From: Cronobacter sakazakii
GTDB lineage: Bacteria > Pseudomonadota > Gammaproteobacteria > Enterobacterales > Enterobacteriaceae
Length of the DNA stretch: 64,000 bases
NCBI RefSeq assembly: GCF_000982825.1
Contig: NZ_CP011047.1
Span: 3,596,001-3,660,000 of the forward strand
Direction of reading: 5' to 3'
Position 1 is the stretch's first letter. The number at the start of each line of letters is the position of its first letter. The notes beneath the pieces are model-generated. The model did no database searches, was not told where the DNA came from, and worked only from the letters and a program-made list of their open reading frames with translations. Position numbers and translations under genes: made by a program. This document shows positions 8,602 through 17,205 of the stretch, piece after piece.

Positions 8602-9204
8602 ATGCTAAAACGCTGCTCATCCCTTATTGTATTTTCAATGCTGGCCGCCCCGCTTGCACAGGCCGACACTCTTCGCGCGGTGGATGTGACCACCTTTGAT
8701 GTCGCCGGTGTCAAAACGGGGATGGATTACGACCAGGCCGTGAAAGCGATCACGGAACATTTCCATGTGCCAGCCTCCGCGCTGAACGTCGATAAATTCC
8801 CGATGATGAATGCCGTCACCGGTAATAAGCAGCCACAGTATGTCGGCTATGAGAAAGATGGCGTGGAGCTTTCGGTTCACTTTGAAGGCCGCGTACCGGT
8901 AGATCCGGCGCACCCTCTCGCGGTATCCATGATTACCTATAAACTGCCGTGGTCAACGGATAATAAAACGGCCATGGAAAAGGCAGCCCTGGAAAAATAT
9001 GGGCCTCAGTCTAACGGCACTTACACCACGCCCATGGTGTGGTGTAAGAATCCAGGGAAAATGGCGAGCGATGCCTGTAGCAATGACAGGAATCAGGCCA
9101 CGCTGGAACTGTCGAATACCTCGCTCGAACTCTCCGACCCTTCCTGGAGCCAGGCGCGCATCACGTTTATGGAGAGCAAACAGACCCGCACGCCTGGGTT
9201 CTGA
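8602..9204 (+). CDS. secreted protein of unknown function
   Basis: This 200-residue protein has a classical signal peptide (MLKRC... AAPLAQA, cleavage near residue 21). The mature part is hydrophilic with a Cys pair (WCKNPGKMASDAC) likely to form a disulfide in the periplasm. AGGAG precedes the start. It is monocistronic with its own terminator. No named family is recognised. Confidence 0.8.
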   Translation: MLKRCSSLIVFSMLAAPLAQADTLRAVDVTTFDVAGVKTGMDYDQAVKAITEHFHVPASALNVDKFPMMNAVTGNKQPQYVGYEKDGVELSVHFEGRVPVDPAHPLAVSMITYKLPWSTDNKTAMEKAALEKYGPQSNGTYTTPMVWCKNPGKMASDACSNDRNQATLELSNTSLELSDPSWSQARITFMESKQTRTPGF

Positions 9205-9231
9205 AACCGCTTAACGCGTAACCATGAACAC

Positions 9232-9257
9232 AAAGGGCTGACGCTTCAGCCCTTTTT
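9232..9257 (+). terminator. rho-independent terminator
   Basis: AAAGGGCTGA-CGCT-TCAGCCCTTTTT, 28 bp after the secreted protein gene. Confidence 0.9.
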
Positions 9258-9367
9258 GCTTTCAGGCGCTCGCTCCGCTTTGTCTGGCCTTACACCACGG
9301 TTTTCAAGGCTCGTACGGCCTGGAGGCGCATACTCAGCGCACTTTTGACATATCCGTATTATTCATC

Positions 9368-10309
9368 TTATTTCGCCGCGTCCTTCGCATTAATAAAAGC
9401 ATCCTCAAGAAAACGAAGCGCATTTCGCAGCGCCTGATCGGCTTGCGGCAGGTTACCCGCCAGAAGATGCCAGACATGAAACATCCCGGGCCAGACTTCG
9501 AGCGTGGTGCGCACGCGCGCCTCCCCCAGATTTGAAGCAAGCGTTAAGGCACCACTCAGCATGACCTCGTTCTCTCCGATCTGGATGAGGATCGGCGCAA
9601 GCCCGTGAACATTCGCGTAAACCGGGGAAGCATCAGGATGGGTGGGGAGCTCGCCTGCGAGAAAGCATCGTGCCAGTGCATTGAGAAAATCGACGCGACA
9701 GAGCGGATCAATCCCGTCACGCGTGGTTGCTGATGAACCGCGATGGGTAAGATCGGCCCAGGGTGAGATGGCCACCCCGCCTGCCGGCAGCGGAAGCCCC
9801 GCGTCACGCGCCTTGCGCATTATCGTCACCACCATCGCGCCTCCAGCTGAATCGCCCACCAGTACGAGGTTTTCAGGCGGGATGCCGCTATCAAGCAAGG
9901 CGCAATACGCGCGAAAGGCATCGTCAATGGGCGTCGGAAAGGGAAATTCAGGCGCCTGGCGGTAGTCCGGCGTATAAACCCGCGCGTGCAGCGCCGCAGC
10001 GATGCGGCCCGTAAGCCCTCGGTAGGCGGTAACGCCGCCATGGACATAACCGCCGCCGTGAAGGTAAAGCACCACGCGGTTCTCTGTCTGTTTCTGCGGC
10101 TCACTGAGCATCGCCGGTATGTTGCCTAACGTAACGGTGCGGTAAGACACCTCTTTAATAGCAGGAAAAATTTTTTCAAGTCCCTGCATATAGTGAGCGC
10201 GCACCTCAGGCCAGCCCGCTTCTGACTGGCCATACAGTTTCTCTACCACGGGACCGGCGACATGGTTCCATTTATCCAGGATCTCCTGGGCATTGTTCGG
10301 GAGCATCAT
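9368..10309 (-). CDS. alpha/beta hydrolase, hormone-sensitive-lipase family esterase
   Basis: This 313-residue cytosolic esterase has the oxyanion motif HGGGYVHGG (about 84-92) and nucleophile motif GDSAGG (Ser154). The catalytic Asp (in the ENEVMLS region) and His (GMFHVWH) are in order. It would hydrolyse short-chain acyl esters; the substrate is unknown. It is transcribed divergently from a LysR regulator 67 bp away, the classic layout of a regulator and its target. Confidence 0.9.
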   Translation of the reverse strand: MMLPNNAQEILDKWNHVAGPVVEKLYGQSEAGWPEVRAHYMQGLEKIFPAIKEVSYRTVTLGNIPAMLSEPQKQTENRVVLYLHGGGYVHGGVTAYRGLTGRIAAALHARVYTPDYRQAPEFPFPTPIDDAFRAYCALLDSGIPPENLVLVGDSAGGAMVVTIMRKARDAGLPLPAGGVAISPWADLTHRGSSATTRDGIDPLCRVDFLNALARCFLAGELPTHPDASPVYANVHGLAPILIQIGENEVMLSGALTLASNLGEARVRTTLEVWPGMFHVWHLLAGNLPQADQALRNALRFLEDAFINAKDAAK

Positions 10310-10376
10310 TGAAACCTCTGTTGTTTAATTTCTACAATGGGATTGTATTTACTCTATTGATGAAAAAGGCTCCCCA

Positions 10377-11312
10377 ATGACAGGCAGAAAAATCGCTTCG
10401 GGAAACGCAACCGGGACCGGGCTGGACATTCATACGCTGCGTATCTTTGTTGCGGTGGCGGAAGCCGGGAGTTTCGTGGCGGGCGGTAAGGCAATGGGCC
10501 TAACGCGTTCTGCGGCGGGTAAAGCGCTGGCACGTTTAGAAGCCTACCTGGAGACACGGCTTTTTCAGCGGACCACCCGCAGTTTGTCTCTCACGGCGGA
10601 GGGCCACGCGTTTTATCATCGCTGCTGTCAGATTCTGGAAGATTTAGCAGACGCCGAATCCAGCATCCGCCAGAACCCGCCGCTGGCAAAAGGCATCCTC
10701 CGACTGACCGTCTCAGAAGGTTACGGCAAAATGATCGTGCTGCCGTTTATCCGTGAATTTTTACACCGTTCGCCAGACGTAAGTATTGAGGTTAGCTTTA
10801 GCGATCGGGTCGTGGATCTTGTCGAAGAAGGTTTCGATCTTGCGCTTCGTGTCGGCAGCGGCGTCACGAGTTACCAATACATTACGCAGGTGATAGACCG
10901 GACAAGGCCACTACTTCTGGCGTCGCCGGATTATCTGCGTCAGTGTGGAGAGCCTGTATCGCTTGAGGAACTGAAAAACCATCGCCGCCTGGTTTATGGG
11001 CTGGGAGCGGCATCCACGGCATGGACTCTGGTTGATGCGCAGCAGGAGCAAATCACGCTGAACGGCCGCCATCACGTCAGGTTTGACAGTGGCGATGCCA
11101 TTCGCACAGCCGCGCTAATGGGGCTGGGTATTGGTTTTCTACCGTCGTTCATGGTGCAAAACGATATCCAGCAAGGCCGACTTATTCACGTGCTGCCCGA
11201 AGCACAGGGCGAAGACGTTGCCATCCATGCCATTTACCCTAACCGAAGACATCTTCCTGTTCGGGTACGGGCTTTTATTGATGGTCTTAAACATTTTCTG
11301 AGTAATACATAA
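10377..11312 (+). CDS. LysR-family transcriptional regulator
   Basis: This 311-residue regulator has an N-terminal winged helix-turn-helix (about 17-75, RIFVAVAEAGSFVAGG) and a periplasmic-binding-like effector domain. It belongs to the large subgroup with FQRTTRSLSLT after the helix-turn-helix. It is divergent from the esterase, which it most likely controls from the shared 67-bp region. Confidence 0.9.
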   Translation: MTGRKIASGNATGTGLDIHTLRIFVAVAEAGSFVAGGKAMGLTRSAAGKALARLEAYLETRLFQRTTRSLSLTAEGHAFYHRCCQILEDLADAESSIRQNPPLAKGILRLTVSEGYGKMIVLPFIREFLHRSPDVSIEVSFSDRVVDLVEEGFDLALRVGSGVTSYQYITQVIDRTRPLLLASPDYLRQCGEPVSLEELKNHRRLVYGLGAASTAWTLVDAQQEQITLNGRHHVRFDSGDAIRTAALMGLGIGFLPSFMVQNDIQQGRLIHVLPEAQGEDVAIHAIYPNRRHLPVRVRAFIDGLKHFLSNT

Positions 11313-11435
11313 CCCCCCTCTGTTGCCTGGCAACGGTAATGTTAAGACCGGGCATACCGCTGACAAAGTTTGCGGCTCAGGCTGGTTGAGGGAAAAGACA
11401 ATTTGCCGCCCGCTATTCTTGCCGTAGCGCCACAT

Positions 11436-11852
11436 TCACTGTTGCGCGGGTTTATCCTTTTCCGGGTGGAAAGGATAACAAACGCACGCCAGCTTATGTC
11501 CATCAGGGTCACGAAGATAGGCCACGTAAAAATCCGGCCCATACATCTCTCTGATGCCGGGCTTTCCTTCATCACTTCCGCCATGACGCAGACCTGCCGC
11601 ATGGAATTCTCTCACCGCTTCCGCGCTGCTGGCTTTGAAGGAAAACATGGTGCCATTTCCCGCCGTTGCCGGTTTCTTGTTAAACGGCGGGCAAATGCAA
11701 AAACTGAATCCCTCACCTAATGGCTCTCCCCACGTCGCCCAGCCTTCGGTCCATGAGGGGATCCGTGGGACTCCCAGTACGTCAAAGATGGCATCATAAA
11801 ACGCCGTCATACGATCCAGGTGGTTTGTCCCTATCGTTGTGTACATCAGCAT
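11436..11852 (-). CDS. VOC (glyoxalase/bleomycin-resistance fold) family protein
   Basis: This 138-residue single VOC-fold protein has the repeated beta-alpha-beta-beta-beta pattern, the DPDGHKLACV closing strand and His/Glu positions typical of metal-binding relatives. Function is not predictable: dioxygenase, isomerase or binding protein. AGGTGCAAC precedes the start. Confidence 0.85.
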   Translation of the reverse strand: MLMYTTIGTNHLDRMTAFYDAIFDVLGVPRIPSWTEGWATWGEPLGEGFSFCICPPFNKKPATAGNGTMFSFKASSAEAVREFHAAGLRHGGSDEGKPGIREMYGPDFYVAYLRDPDGHKLACVCYPFHPEKDKPAQQ

Positions 11853-12080
11853 GTTGCACCTCCGGTAACGGTTTTCAGACAGCGGTAAGAATCAGGCAAA
11901 CTTTCGGCAAGCTATCATTCTACTTTGAAGCGGCTCGCCTCAGCGGCAAAAACCTGGCGTCGTTTATGCCATCGTTGCAAGACGAATAGCCTTTCTGAAG
12001 CGTCCTTTAAACGTAAGCTGCCAGACCCCAGGCATATGTCATGACGGTAGACGGGTGTGAGACGTTTTTAAAGGGAACAG

Positions 12081-12209
12081 ATGAATGCGCGGGCTTACTT
12101 ACTGGAGCGTTACGCTATTGCTGAGCAAGCGCAGTGGAAGGTGACATACTCCGTCAAGAAGATATGGCAGGCCTTACGCCTGCCTGTGAATTACTTCTCG
12201 GTGTATTGA
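12081..12209 (+). CDS. possible 42-residue protein
   Basis: ATG with AAGGGA at a good distance opens a short frame (MNARAYLLERYAIAEQ start) whose end overlaps the convergent lipoprotein gene by 19 bp. It may be a small gene or a remnant; evidence is limited to the ribosome site. Confidence 0.3.
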   Translation: MNARAYLLERYAIAEQAQWKVTYSVKKIWQALRLPVNYFSVY

Positions 12210-12538
12210 AATTTACTCACTACACCGTTGTTATTGAATTCCAACAGCAGAAACTGATCTCTGTCCCTGAATATGGGGATAAAGAAATAGAGACGGCGAT
12301 CCACGACTTTTGAGGCATAAATCCAGTGGCTGGCGGTTTTAAACTCTTTTGGAATAGCAGGTGTACCAAGTAAAAGCAGGACATCTTTTTTAGTGGATTT
12401 ACCCACGACGATACTCTTACGGATGTCTTTCTCGGAATAATTAGCTAAATCGGAGGCACGTGTTCTATCCACATTGGCAGCACAGCCAGTCAGCACGATT
12501 GTAGTGATTATCAGCAAAAGAAAATATTTCACTTTCAC
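12191..12538 (-). CDS. lipoprotein, BamE/SmpA-like
   Basis: This 115-residue protein has a lipobox TGC at Cys19 and a compact domain reminiscent of the SmpA/OmlA fold (KSTKKDVLLLLGTP, then strands). It is probably anchored in the outer membrane. The start overlaps the stop of the preceding lipoprotein gene (ATGA-type), so the two are translationally coupled. Confidence 0.75.
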   Translation of the reverse strand: MKVKYFLLLIITTIVLTGCAANVDRTRASDLANYSEKDIRKSIVVGKSTKKDVLLLLGTPAIPKEFKTASHWIYASKVVDRRLYFFIPIFRDRDQFLLLEFNNNGVVSKFQYTEK

Positions 12539-13056
12539 TCTACGTCATCCTCGTAATAAATGCCCATATCAGCGTCGTATTTTATTTCTTTAGCATAAAT
12601 GACGCAGTAACCTGTTTTATCTCCATAGCTGTAACGAATCTCATATAATGCCTTTTTCTTTGGCGTGATATTCAGAACAACCGAGCATCCCCCGTATAAA
12701 GAGTGATGGATCGTTGTTTCACGATCCGGAAGCAGGTACGTTTCGAAATAAGTATCGCTATAATCTTTATTCTTCAGTTTGGGGAATCCCAGATCCCGGG
12801 TATTTCCAAGAAGGATATTGACGTAAGCGCTATGCTCCTGAACCCAGCCTCCGGTTGTTTTACCCTCGCTATCTGTCTGATACAGGGCATAGCTCATAGG
12901 CGCGCCCATCAAGCGAATTCTCGCAACATCGGATGTATTCGCCGGGGGAACATACAGGGCAGGTTTAGGAAATAAATTACTACAGCCAGCTAATAGTAAC
13001 GTTGTAGAGAGTACCGCAGCTTTAATAGTGCCTGTACCAATAACAGAATAATTCAT
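12535..13056 (-). CDS. lipoprotein, unknown function
   Basis: This 173-residue protein has signal peptide II (lipobox LAGC, Cys25) followed by a beta-rich domain with a few Cys residues. It is the first gene of a two-lipoprotein operon. No family is recognised. Confidence 0.75.
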   Translation of the reverse strand: MNYSVIGTGTIKAAVLSTTLLLAGCSNLFPKPALYVPPANTSDVARIRLMGAPMSYALYQTDSEGKTTGGWVQEHSAYVNILLGNTRDLGFPKLKNKDYSDTYFETYLLPDRETTIHHSLYGGCSVVLNITPKKKALYEIRYSYGDKTGYCVIYAKEIKYDADMGIYYEDDVE

Positions 13057-13225
13057 GATAGTAAAATCCTTATTACGCTACATTAAATTGTGTGTTTTAT
13101 GAACAGCGGGCGGGGGGCCGTATAATTAATATTTAACGGCAGCACTCTCTTTTTCTTTAGAAGAAATACACGCGATTATTCGATCATGCTAAATGAGGAA
13201 ATTTTGAGGAAGCATTTGCAGACAT

Positions 13226-13256
13226 AAAAAAACGGGAACCAACCGGCTCCCGTTCT
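13226..13256 (-). terminator. native icd terminator
   Basis: An AACGGGA.CC / GGCTCCCGTT hairpin followed by a T run on the minus strand. A diverged copy lies at the other prophage end (59258-59289), showing that the phage-borne icd segment extends past the stop codon. Confidence 0.8.
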
Positions 13257-13276
13257 TACCTAACCCAGAATCTGGA

Positions 13277-13440
13277 TTACATATTCGCGATAATAGCGTC
13301 GCCAAACTCTGAGCATTTCAGCAGCTTAGCGCCTTCCATCAGGCGTTCGAAGTCATAGGTCACGGTCTTGTTGTTGATAGCGCCTTCCATACCTTTAACG
13401 ATAAGGTCAGCGGCTTCGAACCATCCCATATGACGCAGCA
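13277..13440 (-). pseudogene. icd: displaced 3' end of icd
   Basis: From the stop codon (13277) to the core repeat this matches the last 54 codons of icd at 59308-59471. About 13 bases differ and all are synonymous: both encode the same residues ending AIIANM. It is the original chromosomal 3' end cut off by prophage insertion. Upstream of the core the frame hits TAA, so it cannot be expressed alone. Confidence 0.95.
13413..13440. repeat. prophage attachment core, left
   Basis: A 28-bp core (starts GCTTCGAACC, ends GACGCAGCA), identical at 59444-59471. It is the last identical stretch before the two sites diverge into prophage on one side and icd on the other. Confidence 0.92.
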
Positions 13441-13914
13441 GTAGTTCTTAGGAAACTGTATTGCTCATTGATATAAAAAGATATTCTTTAAAAAATTTAA
13501 CTTTAGCTCACCCTTTCATCGATATCTTAACGCACTGATTTCTCGTAACCTCTTCTGTGTTTTGATAACCGTTTTTCGGCTCTTTCCAGACGTAGCAAGG
13601 ATTTTTAACATGACTAAAGGAGAAACCAAAAACAGATTTAGGGACCTATAACTCCAATGGGATGGGCGGCATGAAAACAACCCAGCATAAGGTATTCTTT
13701 TCAAGGCATATATGCGTCAGCAACCAGACTTTGCTTCTTTCACATACGGCCGCGCCAGCATGCACTAAGTGGTTCAAGGTTGGTTTGACGAATGGGAGGG
13801 ATTCTTTCATCAATCACTTCAGGCTTGGCAAGAGAGCGGCAAATGCCTTAACTCGCCGAAATATACAACATATAGTGTTTTTTTTCATGCTCTTGCACTA
13901 GTATGAAAGCTGAT
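13441..13914. other. prophage left end, no gene seen
   Basis: AT-rich DNA between the core and the XRE/ImmA operon. Short frames on both strands lack ribosome sites and family features. It probably includes integrase arm sites. Confidence 0.4.
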
Positions 13915-13980
13915 GTAGATTATCTACACACGTTGAGCTTGATTAATTCTACATTTTTTGTTGATTTTGATTTCATGTAG
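13915..13980 (+). promoter_or_regulatory. candidate operator/promoter region of the XRE-ImmA operon
   Basis: GTAGATTATCTAC (13915-13927) is a near-perfect dyad. A wider CTACA...TGTAG pair follows at about 13949-13979. Dyads directly before an XRE gene suggest autorepression. Confidence 0.5.
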
Positions 13981-14016
13981 TTGTATAAAGTACTCAGGAT
14001 ATGTAGGAGGCGCAAC

Positions 14017-14367
14017 ATGGTAACTAGCTTTGGTAAAACTCTCAGAAAACTGAGGATAGACCGGGGTATGGTACTTAAAAACATGGCAGACCTGCTGGGA
14101 GTAAGCTCAGCATACTTATCTGCCATTGAATTAGGTAAACGGGCTATCCCGGACACTTTAGTAAACACAGTAGAAGCTGTTTTCGGGCTAACTGGGGAAG
14201 ATGCTCAGGAACTTAAACGACAGGCTGCAATTTCTCAGCCGACCATTAAGGTCGATATGTCCGATGCAGAGGATCAGAACAAAGAGTTAATGCTTGTATT
14301 TGCTCGAAAGTTTAAAGATCTGAGTCCTGAACAGCTTGATAAACTTAACAAAATGCTGAAGGACTAG
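14017..14367 (+). CDS. XRE-family DNA-binding protein (antitoxin/repressor type)
   Basis: This 116-residue protein has an N-terminal helix-turn-helix (LRKLRIDRGMVLKNMADLLG...AYLSAIELGKR) and a helical C-terminus. AGGAGG at 14005-14010 fixes the start at 14017. It is followed after 3 bp by an ImmA/IrrE peptidase gene. Such pairs act as repressor plus antirepressor protease (ImmR/ImmA) or as toxin-antitoxin/defence modules. The prophage has its own CI, so this is a second, independent regulator. Confidence 0.88.
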   Translation: MVTSFGKTLRKLRIDRGMVLKNMADLLGVSSAYLSAIELGKRAIPDTLVNTVEAVFGLTGEDAQELKRQAAISQPTIKVDMSDAEDQNKELMLVFARKFKDLSPEQLDKLNKMLKD

Positions 14368-14370
14368 ACA

Positions 14371-14907
14371 ATGACCGTAATGAAACGAGAACTTGGCCAT
14401 CGAGTTTCACCTTTAAGTCACGACAAAATCAAGTCGTATGCACACCGGCTTAGGGAAGCTCTGCAAGTTTCAAATCAAGAATACTTGAGACTTGAAGTGC
14501 TTCTTGAGGCCTTAATGGCATCCGAAACTATCGATCTTGAAATCGTCGAGGATCAAGAACTTCCGAAACGATATGCAGTGACCTATCCGGATCGGAATAA
14601 AATTGTTCTTCAGCAATCTGTCTACGACGCCCTATGTGATGGTGATAACCACGCACGCTTTACAGTGGCACACGAACTTGGTCATTTAGTCATGCATCGT
14701 AATCAAGTTGCATACGCAAGGAGCAAGGTGCCTGGTGGGCATAAAATCTATGAGGACAGTGAATGGCAGGCGGATGTATTTGCTAGCCATTTCTTAATAG
14801 ATGATAAGCTTGTCAAGCAAGGGATGACGCCAGACGAAATTAGTTTTACCTTCGGCGTTAGCTTGCAAGCCGCTGAAACATGGTTCAGAAAAAATGGAAA
14901 AAGATAA
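14371..14907 (+). CDS. ImmA/IrrE-family zinc metallopeptidase
   Basis: This 178-residue DUF955 protein has the zinc-binding HELGH motif (101-105) and a downstream Glu/Asp-containing helix (EWQADVFASHFL) that supplies the third ligand. AAGGA precedes the start. It is co-transcribed with the XRE gene. ImmA-type enzymes cleave a partner repressor; the XRE-plus-DUF955 order also matches RosmerTA-type toxin-antitoxin pairs. Which role applies cannot be told from sequence. Confidence 0.9.
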   Translation: MTVMKRELGHRVSPLSHDKIKSYAHRLREALQVSNQEYLRLEVLLEALMASETIDLEIVEDQELPKRYAVTYPDRNKIVLQQSVYDALCDGDNHARFTVAHELGHLVMHRNQVAYARSKVPGGHKIYEDSEWQADVFASHFLIDDKLVKQGMTPDEISFTFGVSLQAAETWFRKNGKR

Positions 14908-14910
14908 CGA

Positions 14911-14942
14911 AAAAGCCAGCGTACTGCTGTCGCTGGCTTCTC
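14911..14942 (+). terminator. terminator of XRE-ImmA operon
   Basis: AGCCAGCG...CGCTGGCTTCTCC hairpin just after the peptidase stop; the T run is imperfect. Confidence 0.6.
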
Positions 14943-15030
14943 CTATCGTAAGTGAATACGAAAACTTGGCGGTTATGAGTATACGCTTACCTTAGGTTTT
15001 GTCAACAGCAAAACTAAGAGGTAGTCAATC

Positions 15031-15171
15031 ATGGGTATTACCAATACGAACGAAGAGTACATCACCATCTATCGCCCTTTCATTACTGTTAAGGGTAAAA
15101 GGATTTTTGCACATCAGAAAGGCCTTTCCGCTTTCCCGATCAAAATCCCCGTCTCTAAGTATCGTGGTTAA
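15031..15171 (+). CDS. small basic phage protein
   Basis: This 46-codon frame (starts MGITNTNEEYITIYRPF, ends KIPVSKYRG) has a GAGGT site 9 bp upstream and a clean terminator 15 bp downstream, which is strong support for so small a gene. It is Lys/Ile rich with no Cys. Function is unknown. Confidence 0.6.
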   Translation: MGITNTNEEYITIYRPFITVKGKRIFAHQKGLSAFPIKIPVSKYRG

Positions 15172-15183
15172 GACCGAAGTAAC

Positions 15184-15213
15184 TAAAGCCTTGGGTTACA
15201 CCAAGGCTTTTCT
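15184..15213 (+). terminator. rho-independent terminator
   Basis: AAAGCCTTGG-GTTACA-CCAAGGCTTTTCTC. Confidence 0.85.
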
Positions 15214-15260
15214 CTTTGTCCTGACTTATAGTTGATTTCTCCCAGTTGCGTATCACAAAT

Positions 15261-15337
15261 CGGCACATAACGCAGCTTGGTAGCGCACTGTCATGGGGTG
15301 TCAGGGGTCGGAGGTTCAAATCCTCTCGTGCCGACCA
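15261..15337 (+). tRNA. tRNA-Pro (anticodon GGG)
   Basis: A 77-nt cloverleaf with encoded CCA and anticodon GGG at 15295-15297. It closely resembles E. coli proL. The second anticodon-stem pair shows a compensatory change (T with A instead of C with G). Two substitutions create A-C mismatches at the base of the acceptor stem and D stem. It would read CCC/CCU. It sits inside the prophage, so it is phage cargo or the scar of another tRNA-targeted element. Mismatches leave function uncertain. Confidence 0.85.
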
Positions 15338-15351
15338 AAAAATCCCAAGAA

Positions 15352-15378
15352 AACCAACCCGTTGCGGTTGGTTTTTTT
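15352..15378 (+). terminator. tRNA terminator
   Basis: AACCAACC-CGTTGC-GGTTGGTTTTTTT, 15 bp after the tRNA. Confidence 0.9.
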
Positions 15379-15697
15379 ATGCCTGCAATTTGGCTATGGT
15401 AAAATGATGGCAAAATGATGGTAAAAACCCTGTCATTTCGCCCTCCAAACGACGCGCGTGAGACCCACGGCTTAGAAGTTCCTATAACTACCTTTTAACA
15501 CAATAACTTACCGCGTCATACCTGCGCTCACACGTCCCATGACGCTAAAACATGCAAAGCTGTGCAAACCGGTGCAAAGCCTTGCGTGTCTCACTTCTGT
15601 CCCACCTGTAGCTAAGCGCAAGACGAATCGACACCTTCCGAGGTGTTGAGTTGTTTTGCGCTAATTTTTTGCCCCATGCATGCCACATAGATTGCTT
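15379..15697. other. non-coding region with direct repeats
   Basis: No gene is seen. TGCAAAGC/TGCAAACC/TGCAAAGC repeat at an exact 10-bp period (15553-15580), and ATGATGG-AAAA is duplicated at about 15395-15425. These look like protein-binding arrays, for example integrase arm sites. Confidence 0.45.
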
Positions 15698-16279
15698 TCA
15701 AGGCGCTATGGGCCATGAGATATCAGGAGCGGAAGTCGTGTCTATACGACTTAATAACACTCTGAATTTTTTCAAGGCTAAAAGTCTTGTTGTCTCATCT
15801 TCTGTTGCCATGTCAAGATCAACAGCATCCTGAAGGAGTGATATCTCGTTGCTTGCTTCATTCATCAGCATCGTTTTCCTTTCTACTGCCTCTTTCTGCT
15901 GAATATCTTTGAGTGCTTTATCGTCGGGTAGCCACTTTTCTCCATCCCAAAACTCCCATGCCCGAGGAGGACCAGACAAAGTAAACCCATCAGGAATGTC
16001 TCCAGGCTCATTAATAATCATGGTCTTGCTTTTGTCAGTAGAATAGGCCGTCTTGCCCCGATAATCTGAGGTAATCATCCATGAAGATCCATTCGCATTT
16101 CTGATTATCGCCTTGCCCTCTTGCAGAGGCGGCGGCGCGTCAAGGTATGCGCCAGCAGGAAGTCCCGTTCCTCTACTAATCATGACTTCGGAAGTGCCTA
16201 TGTACTCCCCGCTGATGTCTGCAATATAAACTTTTTGGATGAAATCTTGTTCAGCAAAACCATCTGAATTGAATACCAT
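15698..16279 (-). CDS. tfa: tail fibre assembly protein (Tfa family)
   Basis: This 193-residue protein has the Tfa layout: an N-terminal variable part and a C-terminal module with WEFWDGEKWLPD and a helical end. It is a chaperone for folding or attachment of the adjacent fibre. Its ATG overlaps the fibre stop, so the two are coupled. Confidence 0.85.
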   Translation of the reverse strand: MVFNSDGFAEQDFIQKVYIADISGEYIGTSEVMISRGTGLPAGAYLDAPPPLQEGKAIIRNANGSSWMITSDYRGKTAYSTDKSKTMIINEPGDIPDGFTLSGPPRAWEFWDGEKWLPDDKALKDIQQKEAVERKTMLMNEASNEISLLQDAVDLDMATEDETTRLLALKKFRVLLSRIDTTSAPDISWPIAP

Positions 16280-17169
16280 TACGAAGCCCTCACTATCATA
16301 TTCCAGACTATGTTTCTCATTCTGACTTCTGCTGAGTTTCCACGACCATAAGAAGGACTTGATTTTGATGCATCAATGGTTGCAGTCACGCTACGAAGGA
16401 AAGTTGTGTCACTCGTTATTGTGTACGCAGCTGCAACGCCTCCTGCGCACGTTATCGCGCCTGTGCCAAATCCTCTGGAATCAACCGATGGCGCAAAAGA
16501 CCCTACAATATTAGGAGCTGCGTCCAGTTGTTCCGAAAGCATTGCCCTCCCCTGATCTACTCCCCTGCCATCATCAAATCCCCTGACTACGTTAGCACGC
16601 ATATCGGGAAGAACGCCTGTCGTATAAATAGAAGCTAATTTTGGGTATAGCGTTTTATCGAATGATGCCCCATTCAACCTGAGGTATTTAATTCCAAGAG
16701 TTGAGTTGTCAGGAAGATTTAAAGAAGGCCACACTAACATCGACCCCACAGGTGAAAGAGCGTCAACCATATCTTTAATGCTATTCAATGATGGGCCAGT
16801 CCATGAGCTACCGTCTGATAGAGTGACAGTAATATTACCTGCGCCTGAAAACATTTGCTGCCAGTTTGTTTTGTCCAGGTTAAGTCCACGTAAGGCTTCG
16901 GCGGTCTGTGAGGCAAGTGACGCGGTAATTAAACTCTGTGCTTCCTGAGGAACGGCAAACCAGGCGACTCCACTTTGAGTTGGCCCCGTGTAATTACTGA
17001 CAAGCGTCAGCTGAGTATTGCTTGTAATTGTTTTAACAGGCAGGGTGTAAGGAGTCCCACCAATTTTAACAACAATGAAGTCTCCCGCCTTCAGTTCCGT
17101 TGTGAATGACGTTCCTGTGCCTGAAACGGCAGCAGATTTATTTGTAAGCGTAAGAGTGCCTGCCGACAT
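16279..17169 (-). CDS. tail fibre protein
   Basis: This 296-residue protein has a beta-rich N-terminus (Ser/Thr/Gly), and a C-terminal collar-like part with RGFDDGRGVDQGRAML and a receptor-binding end (VRMRNIVWNMIV). It is short for a side-tail fibre, so it is probably the distal receptor-recognition subunit. Cognate tfa follows. Confidence 0.85.
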   Translation of the reverse strand: MSAGTLTLTNKSAAVSGTGTSFTTELKAGDFIVVKIGGTPYTLPVKTITSNTQLTLVSNYTGPTQSGVAWFAVPQEAQSLITASLASQTAEALRGLNLDKTNWQQMFSGAGNITVTLSDGSSWTGPSLNSIKDMVDALSPVGSMLVWPSLNLPDNSTLGIKYLRLNGASFDKTLYPKLASIYTTGVLPDMRANVVRGFDDGRGVDQGRAMLSEQLDAAPNIVGSFAPSVDSRGFGTGAITCAGGVAAAYTITSDTTFLRSVTATIDASKSSPSYGRGNSAEVRMRNIVWNMIVRAS

Positions 17170-17205
17170 GGTATTCTCCTGAAAAAACCGCCATAGCGAT
17201 GCTGC

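Noticed and set aside
13516..13704. 62-codon minus-strand frame at the prophage left end
   Set aside because: No ribosome site or family feature; composition looks random.
15379..15697. Short direct repeats as a CRISPR array
   Set aside because: Units are 8 bp at 10-bp spacing, far too short for repeats and spacers.
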